Positions 1-7,832 of a stretch of DNA of 18,386 nucleotides are shown here, one piece after another. Position numbers and translations under genes: made by a program. The notes beneath the pieces were generated by a model that worked only from the letters and a program-made list of their open reading frames with translations, did not search any database and was not told where the DNA came from. The DNA is from GCA-016700035 sp964454845. GTDB taxonomy: Bacteria > Patescibacteriota > Saccharimonadia > CAILAD01 > GCA-016700035. How positions within the stretch are numbered: the first letter of the stretch is position 1; each line of letters starts with the position of its first letter. Location of the stretch: positions 1 to 18,386 of the forward strand of contig CAYVVS010000012.1 of NCBI GenBank assembly GCA_964454845.1. The letters run 5' to 3'.

Positions 1-869
1 TGGTACGAAACGTAATTGGGCAGAAGAAATCAAGCTTTGATATCCGCCAGATTATGGATGAAGGGAAAATTCTTATTTGTGATCTCTCACGTGGTCGTCT
101 CGGTGAAGATAACGCTGCCACGCTTGGAGCCCTCCTGATCACCAAAATCCAGCTGGCTGCAATGAGCCGCGCCAATATCCCACTCGATCAACGCCGTCCA
201 TTCTACCTGTATGTAGACGAATTCCAGAACTTCGCTACCGACTCATTTGCTGTAATCCTCTCTGAAGCTCGTAAGTATGGGCTCTACCTCACAGTTGCCA
301 ACCAATACGTAGCCCAGATGCAGCAAGAAGTACGAGATGCTGTCTTTGGTAACGTTGGCTCTATGATTACCTTTAGGGTAGGGGCGGACGACGCCACTGC
401 TCTAGCGCGCTACTTTGAGCCGATTTTTGAGCCTAATGATCTTACCAATCTGTCCCTCCAGAACATCTATGTCACCATGTCTATCGATGGGGAAACGAGC
501 ATACCATTCTCTGCAAAAACCCTTCGAGTACCAGATCCCGAAGCCGATAATGCCAGAATCATTATTGAGCTCTCCAGAAAACGCTTTAACAGCAACAGGG
601 AAGAAGTGGAGCAGGTAATCGCCGAATGGAATAACATGGCCGAAAAACCGGAAGATAAGCAGGGAAGGCACTCAACTGAAAATATCCCCGCACCCGGAGA
701 AGCTAGTCCACAGGCGGCTCATGTACAAAACCGCCCTACTCCTGCGGTAGCTGGAGCCCAGCCTAAGAACTACTCTGAACTGATGCGCCAGAACTCTTCA
801 AGCCAAAAAACTTCTGGCGACCGGAAGCCGTCTGGCACGAATTCGAATCGCAAACGCAAACGTCGTTAA
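1..869 (+). CDS. VirD4/TraD-like type IV secretion ATPase, C-terminal part (5' partial)
   Basis: The reading frame is open from base 3 at the window edge, so the internal ATG at 54 is not the real start and the N-terminal half, including Walker A, lies outside. Visible are a Walker B-like strand ending in VDEFQNF, followed by a segment running from SEARKYG to ANQYVAQM that is typical of the VirD4/TraG/TraD coupling-protein ATPase core with TraM-recognition region. The family uses ATP hydrolysis at the inner membrane to feed DNA or protein substrates to a type IV secretion channel. After about residue 190 the protein becomes a low-complexity, Pro/Gln/Ser-rich tail ending in NRKRKRR, probably flexible and nucleic-acid or membrane binding (inference). 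VirB4-type ATPases are the main alternative. No partner genes are visible because the gene runs in from the left edge. A 500-base gap follows it. Confidence 0.75.
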   Translation, partial: VRNVIGQKKSSFDIRQIMDEGKILICDLSRGRLGEDNAATLGALLITKIQLAAMSRANIPLDQRRPFYLYVDEFQNFATDSFAVILSEARKYGLYLTVANQYVAQMQQEVRDAVFGNVGSMITFRVGADDATALARYFEPIFEPNDLTNLSLQNIYVTMSIDGETSIPFSAKTLRVPDPEADNARIIIELSRKRFNSNREEVEQVIAEWNNMAEKPEDKQGRHSTENIPAPGEASPQAAHVQNRPTPAVAGAQPKNYSELMRQNSSSQKTSGDRKPSGTNSNRKRKRR

Positions 870-1369
870 ACACAAAAAATGGCATAATAAGACACGCTTA
901 ACTCATTCCTCCACGCATCGCCCTAAACGAATGGGGCAATACTAAGCCAAAGTAGCATAACTAAGATGAACAAGTATACGTCTTTGTTTATTAAAAGCTA
1001 TGTCGCACAATGTATATTTTGCGTCGTAAACCTCGTGTTGGTTTCTTGTGCCTAAATATACATTTAGAGTGCCTTAACGAGCATTTATTACCAATTTTAC
1101 ACACTAAGCCAGCAGCTCTACTCTCACGATTTACCTCTGTACATCTGGTACTAATCCGTGGGCACACGGTAAATAATACATACTAAAAGAACATATTTAC
1201 ATACAGATAATCAAAACCTAGCTCAACAATGAAAAACCCGACAACCAACAGACTGAGCACTTTAAAGAAATATAGCAATTTCAAACACCAATGCCGACTA
1301 TACGTAACTTACTGATTATTTCTTATGTCGCAAAATCTGTGAAACAAAAAAGTTTCACAGTATTGACTT
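870..1369. other. 500-base intergenic stretch with inverted repeats
   Basis: No convincing gene was found on either strand. The stretch holds several dyads: 920-925 with 932-937 (loop of 6, one G-U pair); 1005-1010 GCACAA with 1046-1051 TTGTGC, nesting 1028-1032 AAACC with 1040-1044 GGTTT; 1052-1057 CTAAAT with 1062-1067 ATTTAG; 1129-1135 ATTTACC with 1168-1174 GGTAAAT; and 1156-1160 CCGTG with 1165-1169 CACGG. These could belong to an unrecognised structured RNA, but I see no tmRNA, RNase P or SRP RNA signature and no clear promoter. The right end holds the dcw terminator. Confidence 0.4.
1331..1360 (-). terminator. Probable terminator of the dcw operon
   Basis: A perfect 9-bp stem, CTGTGAAAC (1337-1345) with GTTTCACAG (1352-1360), encloses a 6-base loop 9 bases beyond the ftsQ stop. 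Read on the minus strand it is followed by a short ATTTT run rather than a long U tract, so termination may be partial or factor-assisted. Its position at the end of a long co-directional gene run supports the call. Confidence 0.6.
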
Positions 1370-2191
1370 TTATTTATAATATGTCCTGCCCACTACTCTC
1401 ACATCAACATACTCACGGACTGGCTTCCCTTCTTTCTTAGCTGTCTCGATTGTTTTCAGATAAGCTTCCATCTGCTCCCCTGCCCCACGCTCTACAGCCA
1501 TCTTAATAACCACACCACCCTGCACCGCAACCAAAATCTCTCGAGTAGTGTCTCCTATGGAGACCTGCTCGATCGCCACACCTTTTTCTTCGGCCGCTCG
1601 ATATACGCCTCGAGTAAAGCCAACAAAGTTCTGGTCTGCCACCCTATCACCAACACCTACATCCAACTGTGCAGTATCAATTACCCGCCCAAAACTTACA
1701 TCTCCCTCCTCTGCTTCACGCAATACTCGCCCATCCTCACCAACCAACCAGGCTTTCGACCCGCTCTGCCAGATGAGTGCCGGCTGGCTCTCGGTTATTA
1801 CCACGTTTACACCAAGAAATAATGTTCGGTTTATGTTCACTTTTTGTAGAGTAGGATGCTGCTGCTGAATGTAAGCGGCGAGTTCTCGAGGCTGCAAAAA
1901 CAATACATTGCGTTGAGTTGGAAAACGCTCTAAATAGCCCTTCACATCATTCGCCACTGTTTCTTGGGTAAGCGAATGCTTACCCTGCAACGTAATACTA
2001 CGCATATTTAGCCAACCAGAAAAGAAAATAACCCAGGCCAATGCCACAGCCAGCAGCGCCAAGCCAGCACGCTTCATATATGTACGCCACTGAAACGGCT
2101 GCTTTGGAGCTTCGTCGGCTGCCGGAGCATACACAACTTGCCGAGCACCTCGATGTACCTGTCTTTCTCTTTGGGCGTTTTCTTCGTTCAC
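1370..2191 (-). CDS. ftsQ: Cell division protein FtsQ/DivIB
   Basis: The 273-residue protein has a basic cytoplasmic N-terminus, one membrane segment at about 41-60 and an extracytoplasmic POTRA-like domain beginning MRSITLQG at 63, followed by the beta domain. This is the standard FtsQ/DivIB layout and usual length. In the divisome, FtsQ bridges FtsL (and FtsB where present) to the FtsW/FtsI synthase and controls septal peptidoglycan synthesis. The start is GTG, which overlaps the murG stop in a GTGA tetranucleotide, with AGGAG about 8 bases upstream; this implies translational coupling. It is the last gene of the dcw run and is followed by a hairpin. The usual downstream ftsA and ftsZ are not here. 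Membrane topology is predicted by eye. Confidence 0.85.
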   Translation of the reverse strand: MNEENAQRERQVHRGARQVVYAPAADEAPKQPFQWRTYMKRAGLALLAVALAWVIFFSGWLNMRSITLQGKHSLTQETVANDVKGYLERFPTQRNVLFLQPRELAAYIQQQHPTLQKVNINRTLFLGVNVVITESQPALIWQSGSKAWLVGEDGRVLREAEEGDVSFGRVIDTAQLDVGVGDRVADQNFVGFTRGVYRAAEEKGVAIEQVSIGDTTREILVAVQGGVVIKMAVERGAGEQMEAYLKTIETAKKEGKPVREYVDVRVVGRTYYK

Positions 2192-3333
2192 GACGCTTCT
2201 CCTAGACTTATTACTAGTTCCGCTAAACGATCAGCTGCATCCACCCGAGCCAACCTATGAAGGGCGGCTCCCAAATATTTGCGATCGGACTCCGATTCAG
2301 CCAGCCTATCAATAGCTGCACGTAAAGCCAAAGGCGTGAGGGTGTTCTGTTCTAAAATTCGAGCAGCGCCGCGCTGCAATAAAAACTTAGCATTATAAAG
2401 CTGGTGATTATTAGCTGACGTTGGGAGCGGTATAAGTAGCGCCGCTTTTTTTAGAGCAGCCAACTCGGCCAATACATTTGCTCCACATCGAGTAATAACG
2501 ATATCTGCAAGTGCATAAGCATCTGCCAACTCAGCCTGGAAGAAAGCCTGCGGTACGTAGCGATCATGGCGATTTTTTACTAATCGCTGTCGCCGGAACA
2601 TTGCTGCATCAATATCTTTTTCACCGGTTTGGTGGAGTATATTATAACTTTCCACTAAGCTAGGCAACGATTCAAACAGTGCCTCATTAATGGCATGGGC
2701 TCCTTGTGAGCCCCCAATAAACAGCAAAGTCGGGCGATCGCCCGCAAAACCAAAATGTCGCAGACCACGCGTTCGGTCTCCGTGCAGAAGTTCCTGCCTG
2801 ACTGGATTACCGGTCGGTACGAGCTGAGCATTTGTTTTAACATTCTGGAAATGATCAATCGGAAAACCTGTTGCTACTATGCGCGCACTCGGAGCAAGTA
2901 GACGGTTGGTGAGACCCATCACTGTATCTGATTCGTGAATGATCAGCGGCAATTTAAGTCTACGAGCCGCCATGCCTACCGGTAGCCCAACGTATCCGCC
3001 TTTTACAAATACGACATCGGGTTTCAATTCCCGGAGGATCTTGCGAGCATCAGACAGCCCGCGAGAGAAACGCCAAGCATCTCGAGTATTGGCTGTAATG
3101 GTCCGAACATCAAACAACTCGCCGGCACCTCGTCCGTAGCGACGCAACTTACCGCTGCGGATCGCATGATAAGCCAAACCCTGTTCCTCAACAAGCCGGC
3201 GCTCCATTTCGGCTCCAGATCCAATAAAATCTATGGCTACGGCCTTCTCAGAATGACTTCTGAGTGCCGCGCACAGGGCCAAAACCGGTGTGACGTGACC
3301 GCCGGTCCCGCCGCCCGATACGACTATCCGCAT
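2188..3333 (-). CDS. murG: UDP-GlcNAc:lipid I N-acetylglucosaminyltransferase MurG
   Basis: MurG adds GlcNAc to undecaprenyl-PP-MurNAc-pentapeptide (lipid I) to make lipid II on the cytoplasmic face of the membrane. The 381-residue protein shows the GT-B fold signatures: the N-terminal glycine-rich loop GGGTGGH (7-13), KGGYVGLPVG (111-120), a HESDTVMGLTNR segment (family form HEQN...GLANR), GNPVR (175-179), GGSQGA (207-212) and the donor-site region TRCGANVLAELAAL. I chose the ATG at 3333 because it starts directly at the family N-terminus and has GGGAG 7 bases upstream. An upstream in-frame extension to 3417 would only translate ftsW sequence in another frame. The first 86 bases overlap the end of ftsW, and the stop overlaps the ftsQ start by 4 bases. 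Confidence 0.93.
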   Translation of the reverse strand: MRIVVSGGGTGGHVTPVLALCAALRSHSEKAVAIDFIGSGAEMERRLVEEQGLAYHAIRSGKLRRYGRGAGELFDVRTITANTRDAWRFSRGLSDARKILRELKPDVVFVKGGYVGLPVGMAARRLKLPLIIHESDTVMGLTNRLLAPSARIVATGFPIDHFQNVKTNAQLVPTGNPVRQELLHGDRTRGLRHFGFAGDRPTLLFIGGSQGAHAINEALFESLPSLVESYNILHQTGEKDIDAAMFRRQRLVKNRHDRYVPQAFFQAELADAYALADIVITRCGANVLAELAALKKAALLIPLPTSANNHQLYNAKFLLQRGAARILEQNTLTPLALRAAIDRLAESESDRKYLGAALHRLARVDAADRLAELVISLGEAS

Positions 3334-4486
3334 AGGACTGCTCCCTTTCTGTATAGCGTGAAATATTCTGCAAAATCCCAATTCCGACCATGGTAGCCAG
3401 GAGGCTAGTGCCTCCATAGCTAATAAAAGGAAGTGGAATACCAGTAAGCGGGATAATGCTAAGCATAGCTGAGATATTTACAAAAGCCTGTGTGAGAAGC
3501 CACACTGTTATGCCCACTGCAACCATACGACTAAATCGATCGGGGGCCATTTTGGCAATCCTGAAACCGCGCCAGCCCAGCAAGCCAAAAATTGCGACGA
3601 CCCCCATCGTGCCCCACATGCCAAATTGCTCGCCAATAATGGCGTACACCGAGTCATTGGTTGCCTCCGGTAAATACCCATACGACTGCAAGCTATTACC
3701 CAACCCGCGACCAATCAGCCCACCGCTCCCAAGAGCAATCAGAGCCTGATTAATGTGGTAGTCGGCGCCGGTGACATCATCTTTGTGATTTAAAAAAGTC
3801 GCCAAGCGGGCCAAGCGATATGGGAACATAACAATGGTTAGGACAGCTGCGCCCATCACCGCCCCAACTCCCGCACCAAAAATCCACAGTGGTGCATCCG
3901 AAACCAACAAAACGGAAAGCGCGATACTCATTAGTACGATACCGGTGCCAAGATCACGCTGCAGAACAACCACCAAGATCATAGTGATAGCTAAAACTAC
4001 AAGAAAAGGTAGCAAGCCCTTGGTAATAGACCGCAAACTATCTCGCCGATCTTCTAGCCATGCTGCAAGATACAGCACGAGCGATAGCTTAAGGAATTCG
4101 GCTGGCTGAAAGCTAAAGGATCCCAGCTTAATCCAACGACTTGCACCATTCACATTAAGCGATAACCCCGGCACAAATACTAAGAGCATCATCACGAACG
4201 AAACAATCAGCATCGGCAAAGCCCATTTACGCCAGTGGCTATAATGCACACGCGAAGCAAGCACCCAGCCAACTACGCCTATCCCCACACTTAGTAGTTG
4301 TTTTTGAAAAAAAGAGTTACGATCACTCGCGCCACCCGTAATATTAAAGTTCACGATTGAACCAGTGGAGTAGATGACAATCATACCGATGCCAATCAAC
4401 GCCAAAACCAAGAGACCCAACAGATAGTCTGGCCGATGATGAGGCCGTTCGCGTACTTCTTCAATCAGTCTTGCGACTTTAACCAC
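3248..4486 (-). CDS. ftsW: SEDS-family septal peptidoglycan polymerase FtsW
   Basis: FtsW polymerises lipid II into glycan strands at the septum together with a class B PBP, here the nearby ftsI. The protein of about 412 residues has around ten membrane segments, the SEDS signature SYGGTSLLATMVGIGIL near the end, QPAEFLKL and the loop ALGSGGLIGRGLG...YLPEATND. The Asp in ATND corresponds to the family's AHTD Asp near the proposed catalytic cavity; the preceding His is not conserved here. The start is uncertain: no ATG lies near the N-terminus. GTG at 4486, overlapping the mraY stop by 8 bases, gives VVKVARLIEEVRERPHHRPD before the first membrane helix; TTG at 4534 is less likely. The Arg-rich C-terminal tail of about 28 residues is encoded inside the murG start region. 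Confidence 0.88.
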   Translation of the reverse strand: MVKVARLIEEVRERPHHRPDYLLGLLVLALIGIGMIVIYSTGSIVNFNITGGASDRNSFFQKQLLSVGIGVVGWVLASRVHYSHWRKWALPMLIVSFVMMLLVFVPGLSLNVNGASRWIKLGSFSFQPAEFLKLSLVLYLAAWLEDRRDSLRSITKGLLPFLVVLAITMILVVVLQRDLGTGIVLMSIALSVLLVSDAPLWIFGAGVGAVMGAAVLTIVMFPYRLARLATFLNHKDDVTGADYHINQALIALGSGGLIGRGLGNSLQSYGYLPEATNDSVYAIIGEQFGMWGTMGVVAIFGLLGWRGFRIAKMAPDRFSRMVAVGITVWLLTQAFVNISAMLSIIPLTGIPLPFISYGGTSLLATMVGIGILQNISRYTEREQSYADSRIGRRDRRSRHTGFGPVRGTQKSF

Positions 4487-5504
4487 GCGCAATAAGCCCA
4501 ATAAGCAACCCCAAACAACCCATAATGGCGCCAATCACCCATAGGCGCATAGTTACCTTGGTTTCCGGCCAACCAATTGCTTCTAGGTGGTGATGGAGTG
4601 GTGCTGAACGGAATATTTTTCGGCCCAAGGCCTTCTTAGAGAAAATCTGCACGGCGCTTGACCCGGCCTCGAGCACAAATATCATGCCAATAATTGGCAA
4701 TACAAAAACCGAATCTGTTAGCATTGCAATCACACCGAGCGTCGCTCCGAGTGCTGTAGAACCGACCTGACCCATGAAAAAGCGTGCAGGATAAATGTTG
4801 AACCAAGTGTAAGCCAAGACCGCACCGACTACAGTCGCACAGAAGGCCGCCAGCGCGTACAGACCCGAGAAAAAGGCAATAATAGCATAAGAGCCATAAG
4901 CGATTGAAAGGAGCCCTCCAGCAAGCCCATCCAAGCCGTCAGTAATTGATACTGACTTTGCGGTTGAGAACACTACTACCACAAATAGCGGGACATACAG
5001 CCAGCCAATAGAAAAGTCACCAACAGCCGGTACATGCAAGATGTCATACCCCAACTTTACATAAAACCACCAAGCACACATCAGTGACAAAATAATGAGA
5101 GACAAAGCTTGAGTCCGTGCCTTTAACCCGCCACTTCGGTTGGCAAAGCCGAGAATATTTGAGAGGTCATCAACTAGCCCAAGCGCCCCAAATAAAGCCA
5201 ATGAGGCCAGTGGTAGCCAGGTTTCTGCACGATTCATATTTGCCGCAAGTGTAATAGTGGCAACCGCGATAAGCACAATTGAGCCAGCCATAGTCGGGAT
5301 ATTACGCTTATGTTTTTCGGCATGTAGCTTAGCGAAAACCTTGGCTTTTTCCCCTGTAACTGTTTCCGTTCGCTGCTTTCGCCACCATTTATAGCGAAAT
5401 GCCAAGGTCGTAAAAATTGGTGTTGCTACCATTGCCAGCACAAAACCGGCAAATGCAAAGCCGAGTACCGGCAAAAGAAGATTGGTCATTGAATCAAACT
5501 GCAT
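4479..5504 (-). CDS. mraY: Phospho-MurNAc-pentapeptide translocase MraY
   Basis: MraY transfers phospho-MurNAc-pentapeptide from UDP to undecaprenyl phosphate, giving lipid I. The 341-residue polytopic protein matches the family in length. It shows NIPTMAG (family GTPTMGG), the Asp pair VDDLSN (D112-D113), SITDGLDGLAGG (187-197), FFMGQVGSTALGA (242-253) and the HHH segment at 304-306 with EAIGWPE. Position 246 is Gln where most family members have the third catalytic Asp (MGDxGS); this was checked at the DNA level as codon CAG. The ATG at 5504 has AAAGG about 7 bases upstream and is preferred over TTG at 5519. It lies 30 bases after ftsI and overlaps ftsW by 8 bases. Other polyprenyl-phosphate sugar-phosphate transferases are less likely given the HHH motif and the dcw position. 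Confidence 0.9.
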   Translation of the reverse strand: MQFDSMTNLLLPVLGFAFAGFVLAMVATPIFTTLAFRYKWWRKQRTETVTGEKAKVFAKLHAEKHKRNIPTMAGSIVLIAVATITLAANMNRAETWLPLASLALFGALGLVDDLSNILGFANRSGGLKARTQALSLIILSLMCAWWFYVKLGYDILHVPAVGDFSIGWLYVPLFVVVVFSTAKSVSITDGLDGLAGGLLSIAYGSYAIIAFFSGLYALAAFCATVVGAVLAYTWFNIYPARFFMGQVGSTALGATLGVIAMLTDSVFVLPIIGMIFVLEAGSSAVQIFSKKALGRKIFRSAPLHHHLEAIGWPETKVTMRLWVIGAIMGCLGLLIGLIARG

Positions 5505-5534
5505 AAGGTTACCTTTCAAGCGTCCATTATATCA

Positions 5535-7265
5535 CTAGCTCCCCGCTGGAGGCACCTGATAGTAGCTAAATAGCTGTTTCGTAATTTCAGCAAACGCCGG
5601 TACCGCGCTGCGCTCGGCATAGGTGTTCGTCTGGGGGTAATCGACCCGCACCAACATGATAAACTTAGGATCCCCTACGGGTGCAAAGCCAATAAACGTA
5701 CCAATATTCTTGTTTTCTTCGTAGCCTTGGCCGTTCGCCTTAGGTACCTGGGCCGTTCCTGTCTTTCCGGCAATCTTATAGCCCGGCATACGCGTCAAAT
5801 AGCCTGAACCACCTTCAACCACGCCGATCATCATATTAGCTACCGTATCGGCAGTCTCCTCACTCATTATTCTCTCAGCAGAGGGCCCTTTCCTTACCGC
5901 CTCAAGCTCACCATTGGGCAAAACTTTCTTGGCGAGCACATGCGGCTCAACCTTGGTGCCACCATTCGCAATCGAAGACATAGCTGTAATCATCTGTAGA
6001 CTTGTTGTTGCAATACCTTGGCCAAATGTCATGTTAGCGTAATCAATATCTGCAGCTTTTGTATCTTTCACCCTACCCGATGCTTCGCCAGCCAGCTCGA
6101 CACCGGTTTTTTGCCCAAAACCAAATTTTTGAATACCAGCGTAGAGCATTTCCTTACCGGCCTTTGTAATTTCGTTTGGATTCCCACCCATCAACTTTAA
6201 AACGTACACCATGCCAGTATTAATAGAGTTCTTTATTACCAGTGACATATCGACCTGACCAAATTTTTTCTTATCTGCATTATGGATAGTGTATTCACCT
6301 ATTACCACTTCGCCTGTATCGTTAAAGCCCGTATTTGCTTCAACCTTGTCATTTTCTATACCAATTGACATAGTGAGCGGCTTAAAACCTGAACCCGGTT
6401 CAAATTGACTAGAAACCGCACTATTAACAAAGCTTGCGTAATTCTCCGGCTTAACTTGGGTATAACTATTCGGATCATAATCAGGCGTATTTACGAGCGC
6501 CTTAATTGCACCAGTGTAAGGATCCATCACAATCACACTACCGCTAGCCGCCTTATTATCTTCTACGGCTTTCTTGAGCGCCTTTTCGGCAATACCCTGA
6601 ATATAACGATCCACAGTTAATACATAGGAGGTACCGTTGCGCGGCTCCTCGATAACATTATCTTGAGTCGAGAGTGGCACACCCTGACTATCGGTAATGG
6701 CTTTAAGCTGCCCATTGCGACCGGAAAGATCCGCATTTAGGTATTCCTCAAGGCCATATTGTCCCCTGCCATCGCTATTTACATAGCCAGTAAGGTGACC
6801 AAACAACGCTCCTTCCGGATATGCTCGGTAATCGCGATCACTCAGCACCACTCCCCTTATTTTAGCTTCGGTAATTTTTTTTGTGAGGTCTTTATCTATT
6901 TGCTGCTTGAGCTCGACATAACGGTTCTTGCCGGTGAAGGTAAGTCTTTTCTCGAGATCAGCTTGATCCATCTCCAGAAGGGGTGCTAGCTTTTCGGCAG
7001 CCTCCTTGGGGTTTTCAATAAGCTGAGGATCGGCATACATATACTTTAGTGAGTTATTTAAAGCAACCGGATAAAGCTCGCCATTCTCCTCAACGTAGAG
7101 CTCCCCTCTTTTAGCTGGTATTTCAAATTGCCGTGATTGCTGAGCCGAGGCTTTTTCGGCATAAAAATTGTGTTTAAAGATCTGCACGGTCACTAAACGA
7201 CCAAAAATCATAATTACGGGTAACAAAAACACTCCAGCTAAGACATAGAGCCGGATATTGCTCAT
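5535..7265 (-). CDS. ftsI: Class B penicillin-binding protein FtsI/PBP2-type transpeptidase
   Basis: This D,D-transpeptidase cross-links septal peptidoglycan and pairs with FtsW. From ATG at 7265 it has 576 residues: one N-terminal membrane anchor (about 6-28), a dimerisation/pedestal region (about 45-215, with RGELY near 53 and RAYPEG...HLTGY near 147-161), and the transpeptidase domain with the SxxK motif S292-G-F-K295 in FEPGSGFKPLT, SIN (347-349) and KTG (501-503). All catalytic motifs are present. No PASTA repeats are seen. The start is doubtful: the ATG has no ribosome-binding site and leaves few positive charges before the anchor. A CTG at 7301, 5 bases after AGGAGG and in frame, would add the basic stretch LRSTRQRTVVYG. 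An in-frame TAG at 7311-7313 bars anything longer. The gene sits between ftsL and mraY. Confidence 0.93.
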   Translation of the reverse strand: MSNIRLYVLAGVFLLPVIMIFGRLVTVQIFKHNFYAEKASAQQSRQFEIPAKRGELYVEENGELYPVALNNSLKYMYADPQLIENPKEAAEKLAPLLEMDQADLEKRLTFTGKNRYVELKQQIDKDLTKKITEAKIRGVVLSDRDYRAYPEGALFGHLTGYVNSDGRGQYGLEEYLNADLSGRNGQLKAITDSQGVPLSTQDNVIEEPRNGTSYVLTVDRYIQGIAEKALKKAVEDNKAASGSVIVMDPYTGAIKALVNTPDYDPNSYTQVKPENYASFVNSAVSSQFEPGSGFKPLTMSIGIENDKVEANTGFNDTGEVVIGEYTIHNADKKKFGQVDMSLVIKNSINTGMVYVLKLMGGNPNEITKAGKEMLYAGIQKFGFGQKTGVELAGEASGRVKDTKAADIDYANMTFGQGIATTSLQMITAMSSIANGGTKVEPHVLAKKVLPNGELEAVRKGPSAERIMSEETADTVANMMIGVVEGGSGYLTRMPGYKIAGKTGTAQVPKANGQGYEENKNIGTFIGFAPVGDPKFIMLVRVDYPQTNTYAERSAVPAFAEITKQLFSYYQVPPAGS

Positions 7266-7304
7266 TCCATAGACGACAGTACGTTGTCGTGTGCTTCGCA
7301 GTAC

Positions 7305-7312
7305 ACCCTCCT
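7305..7312 (-). promoter_or_regulatory. Strong ribosome-binding site before ftsI, 40 bases from the ATG
   Basis: AGGAGGGT on the minus strand is one of the best Shine-Dalgarno sequences in the operon, yet the first in-frame ATG (7265) is about 40 bases away. An in-frame CTG (7301-7299) lies at 5-base spacing. A GTG directly abutting it opens a 14-codon frame that ends in TGA overlapping the ftsI ATG. Either a non-ATG start or a tiny coupled leader frame explains it. Confidence 0.6.
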
Positions 7313-7335
7313 AAAATATCTTTTAATTAAAAAAG

Positions 7336-7659
7336 CTAACGCTGTGCGTAACTTACATTTTGCACTGGTGTCATTGCTTGTGCAACCTGTGAGTTGCGAG
7401 CTTCGGCAATAGACTGCAAACGAGCAGCATCAATACGGAGCTGTTCCTTCTCGGCCTGAAGCGAGCTACGCTTCGCCTCCAGAGTAGAAAGACGATAATT
7501 AAGGGTCGAAGACTTAGATACTTGGTTGAGATACAAAAGCGAGAGCAGCACCACAAGAGCAATCAACATAAATGAAACAGATATCGGTCCAGCCTGCACA
7601 CGGGCTTCGACACGAGTAAGGTTTTGATTGCGCACTAATCTAGAAGTACTTGGGTACAT
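7336..7659 (-). CDS. ftsL: FtsL-like small bitopic division protein
   Basis: The 107-residue protein has a short basic cytoplasmic N-terminus, one membrane helix (about 26-46) and a Leu/Glu/Arg-rich helix predicted to be a coiled coil (about 48-88), ending in a short polar tail. That layout, with its place between rsmH and ftsI, is the usual evidence for FtsL, since sequence similarity in this family is weak. FtsL pairs with FtsB/DivIC-type proteins and FtsQ to activate FtsWI. The ATG at 7659 has AAGGAG with 5-base spacing. The longer frame from a TTG at 7746 would translate an A-rich leader and is rejected. A FtsB/DivIC-type assignment cannot be excluded from sequence alone. Confidence 0.75.
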   Translation of the reverse strand: MYPSTSRLVRNQNLTRVEARVQAGPISVSFMLIALVVLLSLLYLNQVSKSSTLNYRLSTLEAKRSSLQAEKEQLRIDAARLQSIAEARNSQVAQAMTPVQNVSYAQR

Positions 7660-7746
7660 GTATGCTCCTTTTGTATTTTTTGGTGTGTTTTTGTGTTTGT
7701 TTTTTTTAGAATACAGCGAAACAGGGCTGTTACACCCTGATTGCAA

Positions 7747-7812
7747 TTATTTGATTACGCGAACCTTAAGTCGGGTAGCGCGTGGGCTCATATTTCGTAC
7801 TGATACGGTCAT
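7747..7812 (-). CDS. Small ORF of 21 codons between rsmH and ftsL, function unknown
   Basis: On the minus strand, 20 bases after the rsmH stop, an ATG at 7812 is preceded by AAAGGAGGTCTT, a strong Shine-Dalgarno. The frame runs 21 codons to TAA and begins MTVSVRNMSPRA; six of its 21 residues are Arg or Lys. I do not recognise it. After its stop comes a small hairpin, CAGGG (7722-7726) with CCCTG (7735-7739), then an A-rich leader of about 45 bases up to the ftsL ribosome-binding site. It may be a real basic micropeptide, or a leader frame whose translation affects ftsL. It does not overlap any other real gene, so it is not a shadow frame. Confidence 0.5.
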   Translation of the reverse strand: MTVSVRNMSPRATRLKVRVIK

Positions 7813-7832
7813 AAGACCTCCTTTTTTTTGTG

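Noticed and set aside
1229..1315. 28-codon plus-strand ORF beginning MKNPTTNRL
   Set aside because: No ribosome-binding site, no recognisable features, and such a length is expected by chance in AT-rich non-coding DNA.
1364..1380. TTGACT and TATAAT on the plus strand resembling a promoter
   Set aside because: Only 5 bases separate the two hexamers, and it would point antisense into ftsQ.
3334..3417. Extended N-terminus of MurG
   Set aside because: The extra 28 residues are ftsW DNA read in another frame, and the family N-terminus with a good ribosome-binding site starts at 3333.
7660..7746. Longer FtsL starting at a TTG
   Set aside because: The extension translates an A-rich leader (Lys/Asn/Thr-rich) and skips the clear ribosome-binding site before 7659.
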